Assembly (NCBI GenBank): GCA_019454205.1
Contig: CP075369.1
Location: 1,860,001-1,924,000, forward strand
DNA: 64,000 nt
Source of the DNA: Xanthobacteraceae bacterium
Lineage (GTDB): Bacteria > Pseudomonadota > Alphaproteobacteria > Rhizobiales > Xanthobacteraceae
Direction: 5' to 3'
Under the pieces are notes generated by a model. That model was given only the letters and a program-made list of their open reading frames with translations, was not told where the DNA came from and made no database searches. The position numbers and the translations under genes are program-made. Each line of letters begins with the position of its first letter. The stretch's first letter is position 1. This document shows, piece after piece, positions 27,699 to 35,934 of the stretch.

Positions 27699-28742
27699 TT
27701 AGTTGCTCTTCTGCCGCTGCGGAGGCGCCTGCCGCTGGATTTGCGGCCGGTTCTGCATCTGCGGGCGGTTCTGCATTTGCGGCCTGTTCTGAATCTGCGG
27801 CCTGTTCAGAATCTGCGGCCGGTTCTGCTGGAAATTACGTGGCTGCACGTTCTGCTGCTGGAAGCGCCGTGGCTGCACATTCTGCTGCTGGAAGCGGCGC
27901 GGCTGAACCTGCGGGTTCTGCTGGAACTGCTTCTGCTGAATACGCGGCTGGTATTGCTTCTGCTGGATCTGCGGAACCTGCTTCTGCTGGATGCGCGGCT
28001 GCACGTTCTGCTTGGGCAGGTTCTGCTGGTTGTTGATGATCGTCTTCTGCTGCTTCAGCAACTGCCGCTGCTGGCGAATGAAGCCCTTCTGCTGGCCGAT
28101 CACCCGCTGCTGCTGCTGAATGTTCTGCCGCAGCAATTGCCGCTGGTTATTACCGCGGCGCAGGGATTGCGAAGTCGCGCGCTGATGGAAGAACGCCTGC
28201 GAAAGCGCGCGGTTATGGCCTGCGCGCTGCGAGGTCGCCGGATCGTGGAACGATGCGCGCGACACGTCGCGGCTATGGTGGCGCAGCTTCGACTGCGCAC
28301 GCGCGTGAATCGCGAGATGCGAGTTATGGCGTCCGTGGAAACCGCCATAGTAGAGGAAGCCGAAGCCCGGCCCGTAAAGGTAGTTGGTGTCGTCGTCGTA
28401 GTAGTAATCATCGAAGCCCTGCACGTAGGCGGGCGGCGCCTGCGTGAAGACCTGCGGCGGGTAAGCGTTGCCTTCGCCAAGCCCGATCACTTCGCGGTTC
28501 ATGAAGCCCGCGAAATCTTCCCACTTCACTTCGCACCAGAGTTCGTCGCAGCGCTCTACTTCGACGACCGTTCCTTCAGGCACGACCACTTGCACCGGAT
28601 ATTCGAGACCCGGACCCCAGCGCAGATTGACATCGGCGGGAATGGCGAGTGGCGCAGCCGAAACTACGCCCGCGGAGGAGAGCAGCACTGCGGCGGCGAA
28701 GAAAGAATTTCTGGCAAGCACGGGCGTCGTCCTTTTCAACAA
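27699..28742 (-). CDS. Secreted SH3b-domain protein with Gln-rich repeats
   Basis: A 347-residue protein. Residues 1-29 form a signal peptide ending in VVSAA. A bacterial SH3 (SH3b) domain follows at about residues 32-86 (IPADVNLRWGPGLEYPVQVVVPEGTVVEV, WCEVKWEDFAGFMNREVI). After a Tyr/Asp patch (YYYDDDTNYLYG) comes a His/Arg-rich stretch and then about 150 residues of Gln/Asn/Arg/Pro low-complexity sequence. Its end contains two repeat types (NRPQ[IM]Q and QPRRFQQQNV). SH3b domains often bind peptidoglycan, so an envelope role is plausible, with the basic Gln-rich tail as a flexible or polymer-binding arm. Function otherwise unknown. Confidence 0.82.
   Translation of the reverse strand: MLKRTTPVLARNSFFAAAVLLSSAGVVSAAPLAIPADVNLRWGPGLEYPVQVVVPEGTVVEVERCDELWCEVKWEDFAGFMNREVIGLGEGNAYPPQVFTQAPPAYVQGFDDYYYDDDTNYLYGPGFGFLYYGGFHGRHNSHLAIHARAQSKLRHHSRDVSRASFHDPATSQRAGHNRALSQAFFHQRATSQSLRRGNNQRQLLRQNIQQQQRVIGQQKGFIRQQRQLLKQQKTIINNQQNLPKQNVQPRIQQKQVPQIQQKQYQPRIQQKQFQQNPQVQPRRFQQQNVQPRRFQQQNVQPRNFQQNRPQILNRPQIQNRPQMQNRPQMQNRPQIQRQAPPQRQKSN
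27738..27824 (-). repeat. Five tandem NRPQ[IM]Q coding repeats
   Basis: Five near-identical 18-nt units encode NRPQ followed by I or M and Q or L, inside the C-terminus of the SH3b protein. In-frame unit changes would lengthen or shorten the protein without a frameshift. Confidence 0.85.
27831..27908 (-). repeat. Tandem QPRRFQQQNV coding repeats
   Basis: A 30-nt unit encoding QPRRFQQQNV occurs twice, with a third degenerate copy (QPRNFQQ), immediately before the NRPQ repeats in the same gene. The two full units differ at only a few bases. Confidence 0.8.
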
Positions 28743-28880
28743 CTGCGCACAAGTAGCGCCATTGAATAGAACAACGGAAATAGGGCGCGGTTCCGCGCGT
28801 GCAAGTGAAACCTTGGTAAGAAAACGGGCGGCAAAAGCCGTCCGCTACGATTGAAGCTGAATGTGTATTCAGAGACGTGG

Positions 28881-29207
28881 CTATTTCCCGGCCTTCACGT
28901 CCGCGATCGCCGCGTGCATCAGTTCGTCGAGCTTGGCTGCGATCTGCTGATCGGTCACGTCGCGTTTGCCCTTCGCGTCGAGATCGGCGCGCACCTTGCG
29001 GATCACGTCGGCGTCGCCCGCTTCCTCGAAGTCGGCAGCGACCACGGATTTCGCGTACGCCACCGCCTCGTCGCCGGAGAGGCCGAGCAGCCCGGCGACC
29101 CAGTCGCCCAGCTTGCGGTTGCGGCGCGCGGTCGCCTTGAACTTCATCTCCTCGTCGAGCGCATATTTCTTCTCGAAGGCTTCCTCACGTTTGTCGAAGC
29201 TGCTCAT
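28881..29207 (-). CDS. DUF1476 protein, F1Fo-ATPase zeta inhibitor family
   Basis: A 108-residue four-helix protein of the DUF1476 family. In Paracoccus denitrificans this family is the zeta subunit that blocks ATP hydrolysis by the F1Fo-ATP synthase. The N-terminal inhibitory helix is present (SSFDKREEAFEKKYALDEE), as is the conserved ARRNRKLGDWVAGLLGLSG. No signal peptide, so cytoplasmic. Single gene, divergent from purC. Confidence 0.9.
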   Translation of the reverse strand: MSSFDKREEAFEKKYALDEEMKFKATARRNRKLGDWVAGLLGLSGDEAVAYAKSVVAADFEEAGDADVIRKVRADLDAKGKRDVTDQQIAAKLDELMHAAIADVKAGK

Positions 29208-29491
29208 CAGGGCGCCCTTTGTCGCAATACGGTTGATCGCCCGGTTGCATATAGGCTGGAAATGCCTATTTCAACCGTAGTTCCCCACGCTGTACGCCCG
29301 CGGTTTCGCGGCAAAAACCCGCATCGGTTTGTATTGGCGAAACCGGTCGGATAAGGTCGATTTTCGCGCTGCGGCAGGCTGGATTCGCCTGTTGAAAAGC
29401 CGAAAACAGCCCGGTTTCCAGACGATTTCGCCAGTTGCTTACGCCCGGAGTTCCGGTTCGAATGGATTTTCTAGAACCACGGTACATTCCC

Positions 29492-30256
29492 ATGAGCCGC
29501 CGCCGCCGCATCTACGAAGGCAAGGCCAAGGTCCTTTACGAAGGCCCAGAGCCAGGAACGCTGATTCAGCATTTCAAGGACGACGCCACCGCGTTCAACG
29601 CCAAGAAGCACGAGGTCGTCGACGGCAAAGGCGTGCTGAACAACCGCATCTCGGAATATATCTTCCAGCGGTTGAACGACATCGGCGTGCCCACGCATTT
29701 CGTGAAACGCCTGAACATGCGCGAGCAGCTTATCCGCGAAGTCGAGATCATCCCGATCGAGGTGGTGATCCGCAACGTCGCGGCCGGCTCGCTGGCCACC
29801 CGCCTAGGCCTTGAGGAAGGCACGCAGCTTCCGCGCTCGATCATCGAATTCTATTACAAGAACGACAAGCTGAACGACCCGATGGTCTCGGAAGAGCACA
29901 TCACCGCGTTCGGCTGGGCCACCACGCAGGAGATCGACGACATCATCGCGCTTGCGATCCGCGTGAACGATTTCCTCACCGGCCTGTTCCTTGGCGTCGG
30001 CATCCGCCTGATCGACTTCAAGATGGAATGCGGCCGCCTCTGGGAAAACGACATGGTGCGCGTGGTCGTGGCTGACGAGATCAGCCCGGATTCGTGCCGC
30101 CTGTGGGACATCAAGACCGCCGACAAACTGGACAAGGATCGCTTCCGCCGCGACATGGGCGGCCTGATCGAAGCCTACACGGAAGTGGCGCGCCGGCTTG
30201 GCATCATGTCCGAGGGCGAGCCGCCGCAGGGGCGCGGACCTGTTCTGGTGCAGTGA
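29492..30256 (+). CDS. purC: SAICAR synthetase
   Basis: A 254-residue enzyme that joins CAIR and aspartate with ATP to form SAICAR in IMP synthesis. Clear motifs are YEGKAKVLYEG near the N-terminus, IPIEVVIRNVAAGSLATR near residue 88 and VADEISPDSCRLWD near residue 194. The ATG at 29492 gives the MSRRRRIYEG start usual in this order; an in-frame ATG at 29462 would add ten residues and cannot be excluded because both ribosome binding sites are weak. First of the purine genes purC-(30198)-purS-GIY-purQ-purL. Confidence 0.96.
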   Translation: MSRRRRIYEGKAKVLYEGPEPGTLIQHFKDDATAFNAKKHEVVDGKGVLNNRISEYIFQRLNDIGVPTHFVKRLNMREQLIREVEIIPIEVVIRNVAAGSLATRLGLEEGTQLPRSIIEFYYKNDKLNDPMVSEEHITAFGWATTQEIDDIIALAIRVNDFLTGLFLGVGIRLIDFKMECGRLWENDMVRVVVADEISPDSCRLWDIKTADKLDKDRFRRDMGGLIEAYTEVARRLGIMSEGEPPQGRGPVLVQ

Positions 30257-30830
30257 ACGCCGGAGCGTCTGGCTACTCGCCGGCTTCCTGTTCTTACTGA
30301 CTCAACATGCGGGCGCGCAGACCTTGCTGCGCGACCCCGATGGCCGTTTCACCCTCGGTCCGACCCGCGACTGGACATTGCACGCGAACCGGGACGGCAC
30401 GGCCGATCTGGAATGTCTGTTTGCCGCCTGCGAAGGCATCCCCTCCTCCATCCGGCGGCAGTTCTGCACGCTAAGTGCCGAGAAGACCGCAGAACCGGAC
30501 ACCGCACCCGACGGAACGCTGGCGGCTTTTTCCCGCAAGGAATTCGAGCGCGCCGCCGCACGGTTCCTGACCCGCAATCCGGAGCTACGACTTTCCGTAA
30601 GCACCGAGCCGGAAAGCGCTCGTCTGGCCTTGGTGCCATGGGTCCGCGCATCGCTACTCGGAAGCATCTCGCCCGGTCATACGGTCGAAGGAACCATCCT
30701 AATGACGAAGCGCGGTGCCGTGCTGCTGACCCTGACTTGTGCCTTCGCTGAGCGGCGCTGGACCGAGTTCGGACCGAAGCTGGAGGCGCTCGCCGGGACA
30801 CTTACATGGACCCCGAAACCGCCTAAATAG
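30198..30830 (+). CDS. Putative secreted protein of unknown function
   Basis: I do not recognise the family. The reading frame of up to 210 residues has a signal-peptide-like stretch (RRSVWLLAGFLFLLTQHAGAQ) that starts just after the purC stop. The mature part has four Cys (ECLFAAC, FCTLS, LTCAF) and ends in a Lys/Pro tail. The only ATG before the signal lies at 30198 inside purC (59-nt overlap) and gives a long N-terminal region, so the true start may be a rare codon nearer 30250. Codon use and frame length argue that it is real. It sits between purC and purS. Confidence 0.6.
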   Translation: MASCPRASRRRGADLFWCSERRSVWLLAGFLFLLTQHAGAQTLLRDPDGRFTLGPTRDWTLHANRDGTADLECLFAACEGIPSSIRRQFCTLSAEKTAEPDTAPDGTLAAFSRKEFERAAARFLTRNPELRLSVSTEPESARLALVPWVRASLLGSISPGHTVEGTILMTKRGAVLLTLTCAFAERRWTEFGPKLEALAGTLTWTPKPPK

Positions 30831-30932
30831 AGTGCTCTCGACGGCGTGGTGGATTACCCGCTCTTGCGACAGCTTGCCGATTGAAAGACGGCCTTCGCCC
30901 GCCTATCCGAAAGGCTGATACGGAGTCTCCCG

Positions 30933-31172
30933 ATGAAAGCCCGCGTTACCGTCACCCTCAAGAACGGCGTGCTCGACCCGCAGGGCAAGGCCATCGAAGG
31001 CGCGCTCCGCTCGCTCGGCATCGACGGCGTCGAAAGCGTCCGGCAGGGCAAGGTGTTCGAGATCGAACTGAAAGACGGCGACCGCGCCAAGGCCGAAGCG
31101 GCGCTCAAGGCTGCCGCCGACAAGCTACTCGCCAACACCGTGGTCGAGAACTACCGCGTCGAGGTGCTTTAG
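30933..31172 (+). CDS. purS: FGAM synthase subunit PurS
   Basis: A 79-residue PurS, the small dimeric subunit that bridges PurL and PurQ in the three-part formylglycinamidine ribonucleotide synthase. The sequence has the full family pattern (KARVTVTLKNGVLDPQGKAI, VRQGKVFEIEL, LLANTVVENYRVEV). Its stop codon overlaps the GTG of a GIY-YIG gene (TAGTG) rather than purQ, which is unusual. Confidence 0.96.
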   Translation: MKARVTVTLKNGVLDPQGKAIEGALRSLGIDGVESVRQGKVFEIELKDGDRAKAEAALKAAADKLLANTVVENYRVEVL

Positions 31173-31648
31173 TGAGACGTAACCTGCAAGCAATAGCTAA
31201 GTCGGTCGAAAAGCATCTTACAGAGCTTACACGGGCTAAGCTTAAGCCGTTAGATGACCTCTCCAGATTTCCCAAAACCGGCGGCGTTTATGTTGTCTAT
31301 GATGGTAAGTCGGCGCTGTATGCAGGTATTGCAACGAACCTCAAAAGGCGGTTTCACCAACACATTGAAGATCGAAGGGTTGCTTCTGCGCTGACCGTGA
31401 AGCTTGCTTTCCTCGAAGCTAAGATTGTTAAAGTCGGTGGGCGCTATCCGAAAAGTCGTCAGGAATTCTTCAAGGACGCTAACTATCTGATCGCATATCG
31501 AAGAGCGGCTCATAAAGTGAGACGAATGAAAGCGCGCTTTATTGAGGTAAATTCCGCCCCTGTTCGAATTATTCTTGAAGCTTATGCAGGAATGCTACTC
31601 AAAACTAAGCTGAACGATTTTAATATGGAGTTGGAGAAGACGCTTTGA
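31172..31648 (+). CDS. GIY-YIG domain nuclease-like protein inserted in the pur operon
   Basis: A 158-residue protein with a GIY-YIG domain at about residues 32-110. The two motif strands read GVYVVY and ALYAGIATNLKRRFHQH, giving the GIY-type and YIG-type (YAG) elements and the conserved Arg. A candidate metal-binding Glu lies in ILEAYAGMLLKT near the C-terminus, so the active site looks intact. GIY-YIG enzymes cut DNA in homing, restriction and repair. GC content is about 46 percent by my count, far below the flanking pur genes. The GTG start overlaps the purS stop (TAGTG) and the TGA overlaps the purQ start (TTGA). Likely acquired by transfer. Confidence 0.85.
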   Translation: MRRNLQAIAKSVEKHLTELTRAKLKPLDDLSRFPKTGGVYVVYDGKSALYAGIATNLKRRFHQHIEDRRVASALTVKLAFLEAKIVKVGGRYPKSRQEFFKDANYLIAYRRAAHKVRRMKARFIEVNSAPVRIILEAYAGMLLKTKLNDFNMELEKTL

Positions 31649-32343
31649 ACGCCGCCGTCGTTCTTTTCCCCGGCTCCAATCGCGAAGGCGATGTCGCCAG
31701 CGCGATCAAGCGCATCTCCGGCAAGGAAGCGTCCATCGTCTGGCACGCCGACACTACCCTCCCCGCGAAAACCGATCTCGTCGTTTTGCCCGGCGGCTTT
31801 TCCTACGGCGACTATTTGCGCTGCGGCGCCATCGCTGCGCGCGCGCCGATCATGAAGGCGGTCGGCGAGCACGCCGCGCGCGGCGGCCTCGTACTCGGCA
31901 TCTGCAACGGATTTCAGATCCTCTGCGAGGCGCAGTTGCTGCCCGGCGTGTTGCAACGGAACGCGCAACTTCGCTTCATGTGCAAGGAAGTCTATCTGCG
32001 CGTCGAGCGTTCCGACACGCCTTACACGCGCCGCTATAACGCGGGCGACGTGCTGAAAATCCCGGTCGCGCACGGCGAAGGCAACTACACGGCGGACGTC
32101 GAGACCATCAAGCGCCTCGAAGGCGATGGCCGCGTGCTGTTCCGCTACACCTCGCCCGAAGGCAAGCTCGACGCGGCGTGGAATTACAACGGCGCGACCA
32201 ACGCCATCGCGGGGATTCTCTCGGAGAAGCTGAACGTGCTCGGCCTGATGCCGCATCCGGAAAATCACGTCGATCCCGCCATCGGCCCGACCGACGGCCG
32301 CGGCCTGTTCGAAAGCATCAAGACCGTCCTGGAGGCGGCGTGA
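31645..32343 (+). CDS. purQ: FGAM synthase subunit PurQ (glutaminase)
   Basis: A 232-residue class I glutamine amidotransferase that supplies ammonia to PurL. The start region AAVVLFPGSNREGDV, the FLPGG-type VLPGGFSYGDYLR and the nucleophile elbow LGICNGFQIL (Cys near residue 91) are all present, and His/Glu of the triad lie in LMPHPENHVDP. It starts with TTG, preceded by GGAG at 31633-31636, overlapping the GIY-YIG stop by 4 nt. It overlaps purL by 4 nt (GTGA). Confidence 0.96.
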   Translation: MNAAVVLFPGSNREGDVASAIKRISGKEASIVWHADTTLPAKTDLVVLPGGFSYGDYLRCGAIAARAPIMKAVGEHAARGGLVLGICNGFQILCEAQLLPGVLQRNAQLRFMCKEVYLRVERSDTPYTRRYNAGDVLKIPVAHGEGNYTADVETIKRLEGDGRVLFRYTSPEGKLDAAWNYNGATNAIAGILSEKLNVLGLMPHPENHVDPAIGPTDGRGLFESIKTVLEAA

Positions 32344-34550
32344 ATATTTCCAACATCGTCAAGATCACGCCCGAACTCGTCGCGGAACATGGACTGAAGC
32401 CGGACGAGTACGATCGGATTCTGAAACTCATCGGCCGCGAACCGACGATCACCGAACTCGGTATCTTCTCGGCGATGTGGAACGAGCACTGCTCGTACAA
32501 GTCTTCCAAGGTTCACCTGAAGACGCTCCCGGTCACCGGCAAGATTGTGATTCAGGGACCGGGCGAGAACGCGGGCGTCATCGACATCGGCGACGGCCTC
32601 GTCTGCGTCTTCAAGATGGAAAGCCACAACCATCCGTCCTTCATCGAGCCGTATCAGGGCGCAGGAACGGGCGTTGGCGGCATCCTGCGCGACGTATTCA
32701 CCATGGGCGCGCGGCCGATCGCGTGCCTGAATGCGTTGCGCTTCGGCTCGCCGGATCATCCGCGCACGCGCCACCTCGTTTCCGGCGTCGTTGCAGGCAT
32801 CGGCGGCTATGGCAATTCGTTCGGCGTTCCGACCGTCGGCGGCTCGGTCGGCTTCCACGAGCGCTACGACGGCAACATCCTCGTCAACGCGATGGCGGTA
32901 GGCATCGCGAAAGCGGATGGAATCTTCTACGCGAAGGCCACCGGCGTCGGCTTGCCCGTCGTCTATCTCGGCTCGAAGACCGGCCGCGACGGCATCCACG
33001 GCGCAACCATGGCTTCCGCCGAATTCGGCGAAGGCGCGGAAGAAAAGCGCCCAACCGTGCAGGTCGGCGATCCGTTCGCCGAAAAACTTCTGCTGGAGGC
33101 CTGCCTGGAAATCATGGCCAAGGGCTGCGTCGTCGCCATTCAGGACATGGGTGCGGCGGGCCTCACCTGCTCAGCGGTCGAGATGGGCGCGAAGGGTGAC
33201 CTCGGCATCGAACTCGATCTCGAAAAAGTGCCGGTGCGCGAAGAAGCGATGACCGCCTATGAGATGATGCTGTCCGAGTCTCAGGAGCGCATGCTGATGG
33301 TGCTCAAGCCCGGCAAGGAAGCCGAGGCCGAAAGCATCTTCCGGAAATGGGGCCTCGACTTCGCCATCGTCGGCCACACCACCGACGATCTGCGCTTCCG
33401 CGTGCGCGTGAACGGCGATGAAATGGCGAACCTGCCGATCAAGGAGCTTGGCGATCAGGCCCCCGAATACAATCGCCCGTTCACCGAAACGCCGAAGCTG
33501 CCCGTCCTCGATGCCGCGAGCGTGCCGGCTCCCGCTTCGCTTGCGGATGCGCTGGAAGCGCTCGTCGCCTCGCCCGACCTTTGCTCCAAGCGCTGGGTCT
33601 GGGAGCAGTACGACCACCTCATTCTGAACAACACCGTGCAGCGCCCCGGCGGCGACGCTGCCGTCGTGCGCGTGCTCGACGGCCCGAAGGCGCTCGCGAT
33701 CTGCACCGACGTCACGCCGCGCTACTGCCAGGCCGATCCCTTCGAAGGCGGCAAGCAGGCGGTCGCCGAATGTTGGCGCAACATCACCGCCGTCGGCGGT
33801 AAGCCGCTCGCGATCACCGACAACCTGAACTTCGGCAATCCGGAGAAACCCGACATCATGGGCCAGTTCGTCGGCTGCATCCGCGGCATCAAGGAAGCCT
33901 GCCTCGCGCTGGAATTCCCGGTCGTGTCCGGCAACGTCTCGCTCTACAACGAGACCCATGGCCGCGCGATCCTGCCGACCCCTACCATCGGCGCGGTCGG
34001 CCTGCTCGACGATTTCACGAAGTCGGCTTCAATTGCCTTCAAGAACGAAGGCGAAGCGATCCTGCTGCTCGGTGACACGAGCGGCTGGCTTGGCCAGTCG
34101 TCGTACCTCTACACCTTGCATGGCAGGGAAGAAGGCGCGCCACCGCCGGTAGACCTCGCCAAGGAGAAGAAGACTGGTGACCTCGTCCGTGCGCTGATCG
34201 GCGCGGGCCGGGTCACGGCCGTCCACGATTGCTCCGATGGCGGCCTCCTCGTCGCGGTCGCGGAAATGGCGATGGCGGGTGTCATGGGTGCGTCGCTGGA
34301 CGCCTTCGCATCCAAAACCATTTCGCCGCATGCCTATTGGTTCGGCGAGGATCAGGCCCGATATGTCGTGACGGCCCCCGCCGCCGCGGTGGCTGAAATC
34401 GAAGCGGCTGCCGCGAAAGCAGGCGTAACGGCCACCCGTATTGGGACGACCGGCGGCGCGGAATTGACCCTTTCCGGCGAGCGCCCGATTGTGGTGGCAG
34501 AGTTGCGAAAACGGCATGAGTCTTGGTTGCCGGACTACATGGCAGGCTAG
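32340..34550 (+). CDS. purL: FGAM synthase subunit PurL
   Basis: A 736-residue short-form PurL, the ATP-dependent catalytic subunit that converts FGAR to FGAM with PurS and PurQ. Typical segments are MWNEHCSYKSSK near residue 45, KMESHNHPSFIEPYQGAGTGVGGILRD-type core near residue 95, QDMGAAGLTCS near residue 269, and a second half with VSGNVSLYNET and VHDCSDGGLLVA. The GTG at 32340 is used because GGAGG lies 8 nt upstream and the codon overlaps the purQ stop; earlier in-frame codons lie inside purQ. Confidence 0.97.
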   Translation: MNISNIVKITPELVAEHGLKPDEYDRILKLIGREPTITELGIFSAMWNEHCSYKSSKVHLKTLPVTGKIVIQGPGENAGVIDIGDGLVCVFKMESHNHPSFIEPYQGAGTGVGGILRDVFTMGARPIACLNALRFGSPDHPRTRHLVSGVVAGIGGYGNSFGVPTVGGSVGFHERYDGNILVNAMAVGIAKADGIFYAKATGVGLPVVYLGSKTGRDGIHGATMASAEFGEGAEEKRPTVQVGDPFAEKLLLEACLEIMAKGCVVAIQDMGAAGLTCSAVEMGAKGDLGIELDLEKVPVREEAMTAYEMMLSESQERMLMVLKPGKEAEAESIFRKWGLDFAIVGHTTDDLRFRVRVNGDEMANLPIKELGDQAPEYNRPFTETPKLPVLDAASVPAPASLADALEALVASPDLCSKRWVWEQYDHLILNNTVQRPGGDAAVVRVLDGPKALAICTDVTPRYCQADPFEGGKQAVAECWRNITAVGGKPLAITDNLNFGNPEKPDIMGQFVGCIRGIKEACLALEFPVVSGNVSLYNETHGRAILPTPTIGAVGLLDDFTKSASIAFKNEGEAILLLGDTSGWLGQSSYLYTLHGREEGAPPPVDLAKEKKTGDLVRALIGAGRVTAVHDCSDGGLLVAVAEMAMAGVMGASLDAFASKTISPHAYWFGEDQARYVVTAPAAAVAEIEAAAAKAGVTATRIGTTGGAELTLSGERPIVVAELRKRHESWLPDYMAG

Positions 34551-34570
34551 GACACCGAAGGAGACGCGAA

Positions 34571-34804
34571 ATGCCGATGGAAGCCGCCGAAATCGAACGC
34601 CTGATCAAGGAGGCGCTTCCCGACGCCCGTGTCGAGATCAAGGATCTGGCGGGCGACAACAACCATTATGCCGCCACGGTCATCTCCGATAGCTTCCGTG
34701 GCAAGAGCCGCGTGCAGCAGCATCAGATGGTCTATGCGGCACTGAAGGGGCAGATGGGTGGCGTGCTCCATGCCCTCGCGCTACAAACAGCGGCACCGGA
34801 CTAG
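34571..34804 (+). CDS. BolA-family protein
   Basis: A 77-residue BolA-like protein. The fold residues KDLAGDNNHYAATVISDSFRGKS and the invariant His in QQHQMVYAAL are present. BolA proteins bind iron-sulphur clusters together with monothiol glutaredoxins, and a CGFS glutaredoxin gene follows 31 nt later, so the pair probably works in cluster trafficking or iron sensing. The ATG at 34571 follows AAGGAG. Confidence 0.93.
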   Translation: MPMEAAEIERLIKEALPDARVEIKDLAGDNNHYAATVISDSFRGKSRVQQHQMVYAALKGQMGGVLHALALQTAAPD

Positions 34805-34835
34805 ACACGGCGAACAACGGCCAAGAGAATCAAAC

Positions 34836-35168
34836 ATGAGCATTCAGGATTTCATCAAGAACGAAGTGACCTCGAACGACGTCGTGCTGTTCATGAAAGG
34901 CACGCCGCAGTTCCCGCAATGCGGCTTCTCCGGTCAGGTCGTCCAGATTCTCGATTACGTCGGCGCGCCCTACAAGGGCATCAACGTGCTCGACAGCGCC
35001 GAACTGCGTCAGGGCATCAAGGACTACGCGAGCTGGCCGACCATCCCGCAGCTCTACGTCAAAGGCGAGTTCGTCGGCGGCGCGGATATCGTGCGCGAGA
35101 TGTTCCAGGCCGGCGAATTGCAGAAGATGCTCGCGGAAAAAGGCGTGAAGGCCGCCGCGAAGGCGTAG
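34836..35168 (+). CDS. grxD: Monothiol glutaredoxin (Grx4/GrxD type)
   Basis: A 110-residue monothiol glutaredoxin. The CGFS active site has its Cys at residue 29 (PQFPQCGFSGQ), with the glutathione-site residues WPTIPQLYVKGEFVGGADI downstream. Proteins of this type carry a [2Fe-2S] cluster bridged with BolA partners. It follows the bolA-type gene, last of the pur-linked cluster. Confidence 0.95.
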   Translation: MSIQDFIKNEVTSNDVVLFMKGTPQFPQCGFSGQVVQILDYVGAPYKGINVLDSAELRQGIKDYASWPTIPQLYVKGEFVGGADIVREMFQAGELQKMLAEKGVKAAAKA

Positions 35169-35177
35169 GCAACCCTC

Positions 35178-35260
35178 TTGGCGAGGAGCATCGCGAAGCG
35201 ATGCGTCTCGAACCATAAGGCCCATCCTGCGTGACGCGCTCGCGCTCCTCAGGATAAGAC
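35178..35260. repeat. Dispersed palindromic (REP-like) element
   Basis: The stretch contains GCATCGCGAAGCGATGC (a hairpin), TCTCGAACCATAAGGCCCA and a second imperfect hairpin CATCCTG...CAGGAT around a GCGCTCGCGC centre. It closely resembles a short interspersed repeat that I recall from many intergenic regions of Bradyrhizobium and Rhodopseudomonas. Only one copy is seen in this window, so its dispersed nature rests on recall. Confidence 0.55.
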
Positions 35261-35264
35261 CAAC

Positions 35265-35300
35265 AAAAAAAGCCGCCCGAAGCGGGCGGCTTTTTCTTTT
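35265..35300. terminator. Bidirectional terminator between grxD and rpsD
   Basis: A 9-bp GC stem AGCCGCCCG/CGGGCGGCT with an AAG loop is flanked by six A upstream and TTTTCTTTT downstream, so it can terminate transcription on both strands between the two convergent genes. Confidence 0.9.
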
Positions 35301-35316
35301 GTTGATCGCCCGCGGT

Positions 35317-35934
35317 TTAGCGCGAGTAGAATTCGACGACCAGATGCGGCTCCATCTGCACCGGGTACGGCACTTCGGTAAGCACCGGCACGCGGGTCAG
35401 TTTGGCGGTCATCTTGGTGTGGTCGGCTTCGATGTAGTCCGGCACGTCGCGCTCGGCGAGCTGGGTCGCTTCCAGCACCAGCGGCAACTGCTTCGACTTT
35501 TCCTTGATCGAAACCACGTCGCCCGGCTCAAGGCGCATGCTCGGGATCGTCGCCTTCTTGCCGTTCACCTGCACGTGGCCGTGGTTGATAAACTGGCGGG
35601 CGGCGAAAACAGTCGGCACGAACTTCGCGCGGTAGATGATCGCGTCGAGACGGCTCTCGAGCAGGCCGATCAGGAGCGCGCTGGTGTCGCCGCGGCGGCG
35701 GACCGACTCTTTGTAAATGCCGAGGAACTGCTTCTCGGAAATGTTGCCGTAGTAGCCCTTGAGCTTCTGCTTCGCGCGCAGCTGCACGCCGAAGTCGGAC
35801 GGGCGGCCCTTGCGGCGCTGGCCATGCTGGCCCGGACCATATTCGCGGCGGTTGACGGGGCTTTTCGGGCGGCCCCAGATATTTTCGCCCAGGCGGCGGT
35901 CAAGTTTGTGCTTGGCCGAGTGACGCTTCGACAT
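35317..35934 (-). CDS. rpsD: 30S ribosomal protein S4
   Basis: A 205-residue S4, a primary 16S rRNA-binding protein that nucleates assembly of the small subunit. The N-terminal KRHSAKHKLDRRLGENIWGRPKSP and the S4 RNA-binding domain (RLDAIIYRAKFVPTVFAARQFINHGHVQVNG) are typical. As usual in this group it lacks the zinc-binding Cys cluster. It is a single gene here, separate from the alpha operon. A 159-nt gap precedes it, with a 7-bp hairpin (AACCGGC/GCCGGTT near 36012-36030) that could belong to its leader or to the murI 3' end. Confidence 0.97.
   Translation of the reverse strand: MSKRHSAKHKLDRRLGENIWGRPKSPVNRREYGPGQHGQRRKGRPSDFGVQLRAKQKLKGYYGNISEKQFLGIYKESVRRRGDTSALLIGLLESRLDAIIYRAKFVPTVFAARQFINHGHVQVNGKKATIPSMRLEPGDVVSIKEKSKQLPLVLEATQLAERDVPDYIEADHTKMTAKLTRVPVLTEVPYPVQMEPHLVVEFYSR

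Noticed and set aside
27738..27908. Tandem repeats that could suggest a CRISPR array
   Set aside because: Units are contiguous, in frame and code for amino acid repeats; there are no unique spacers.
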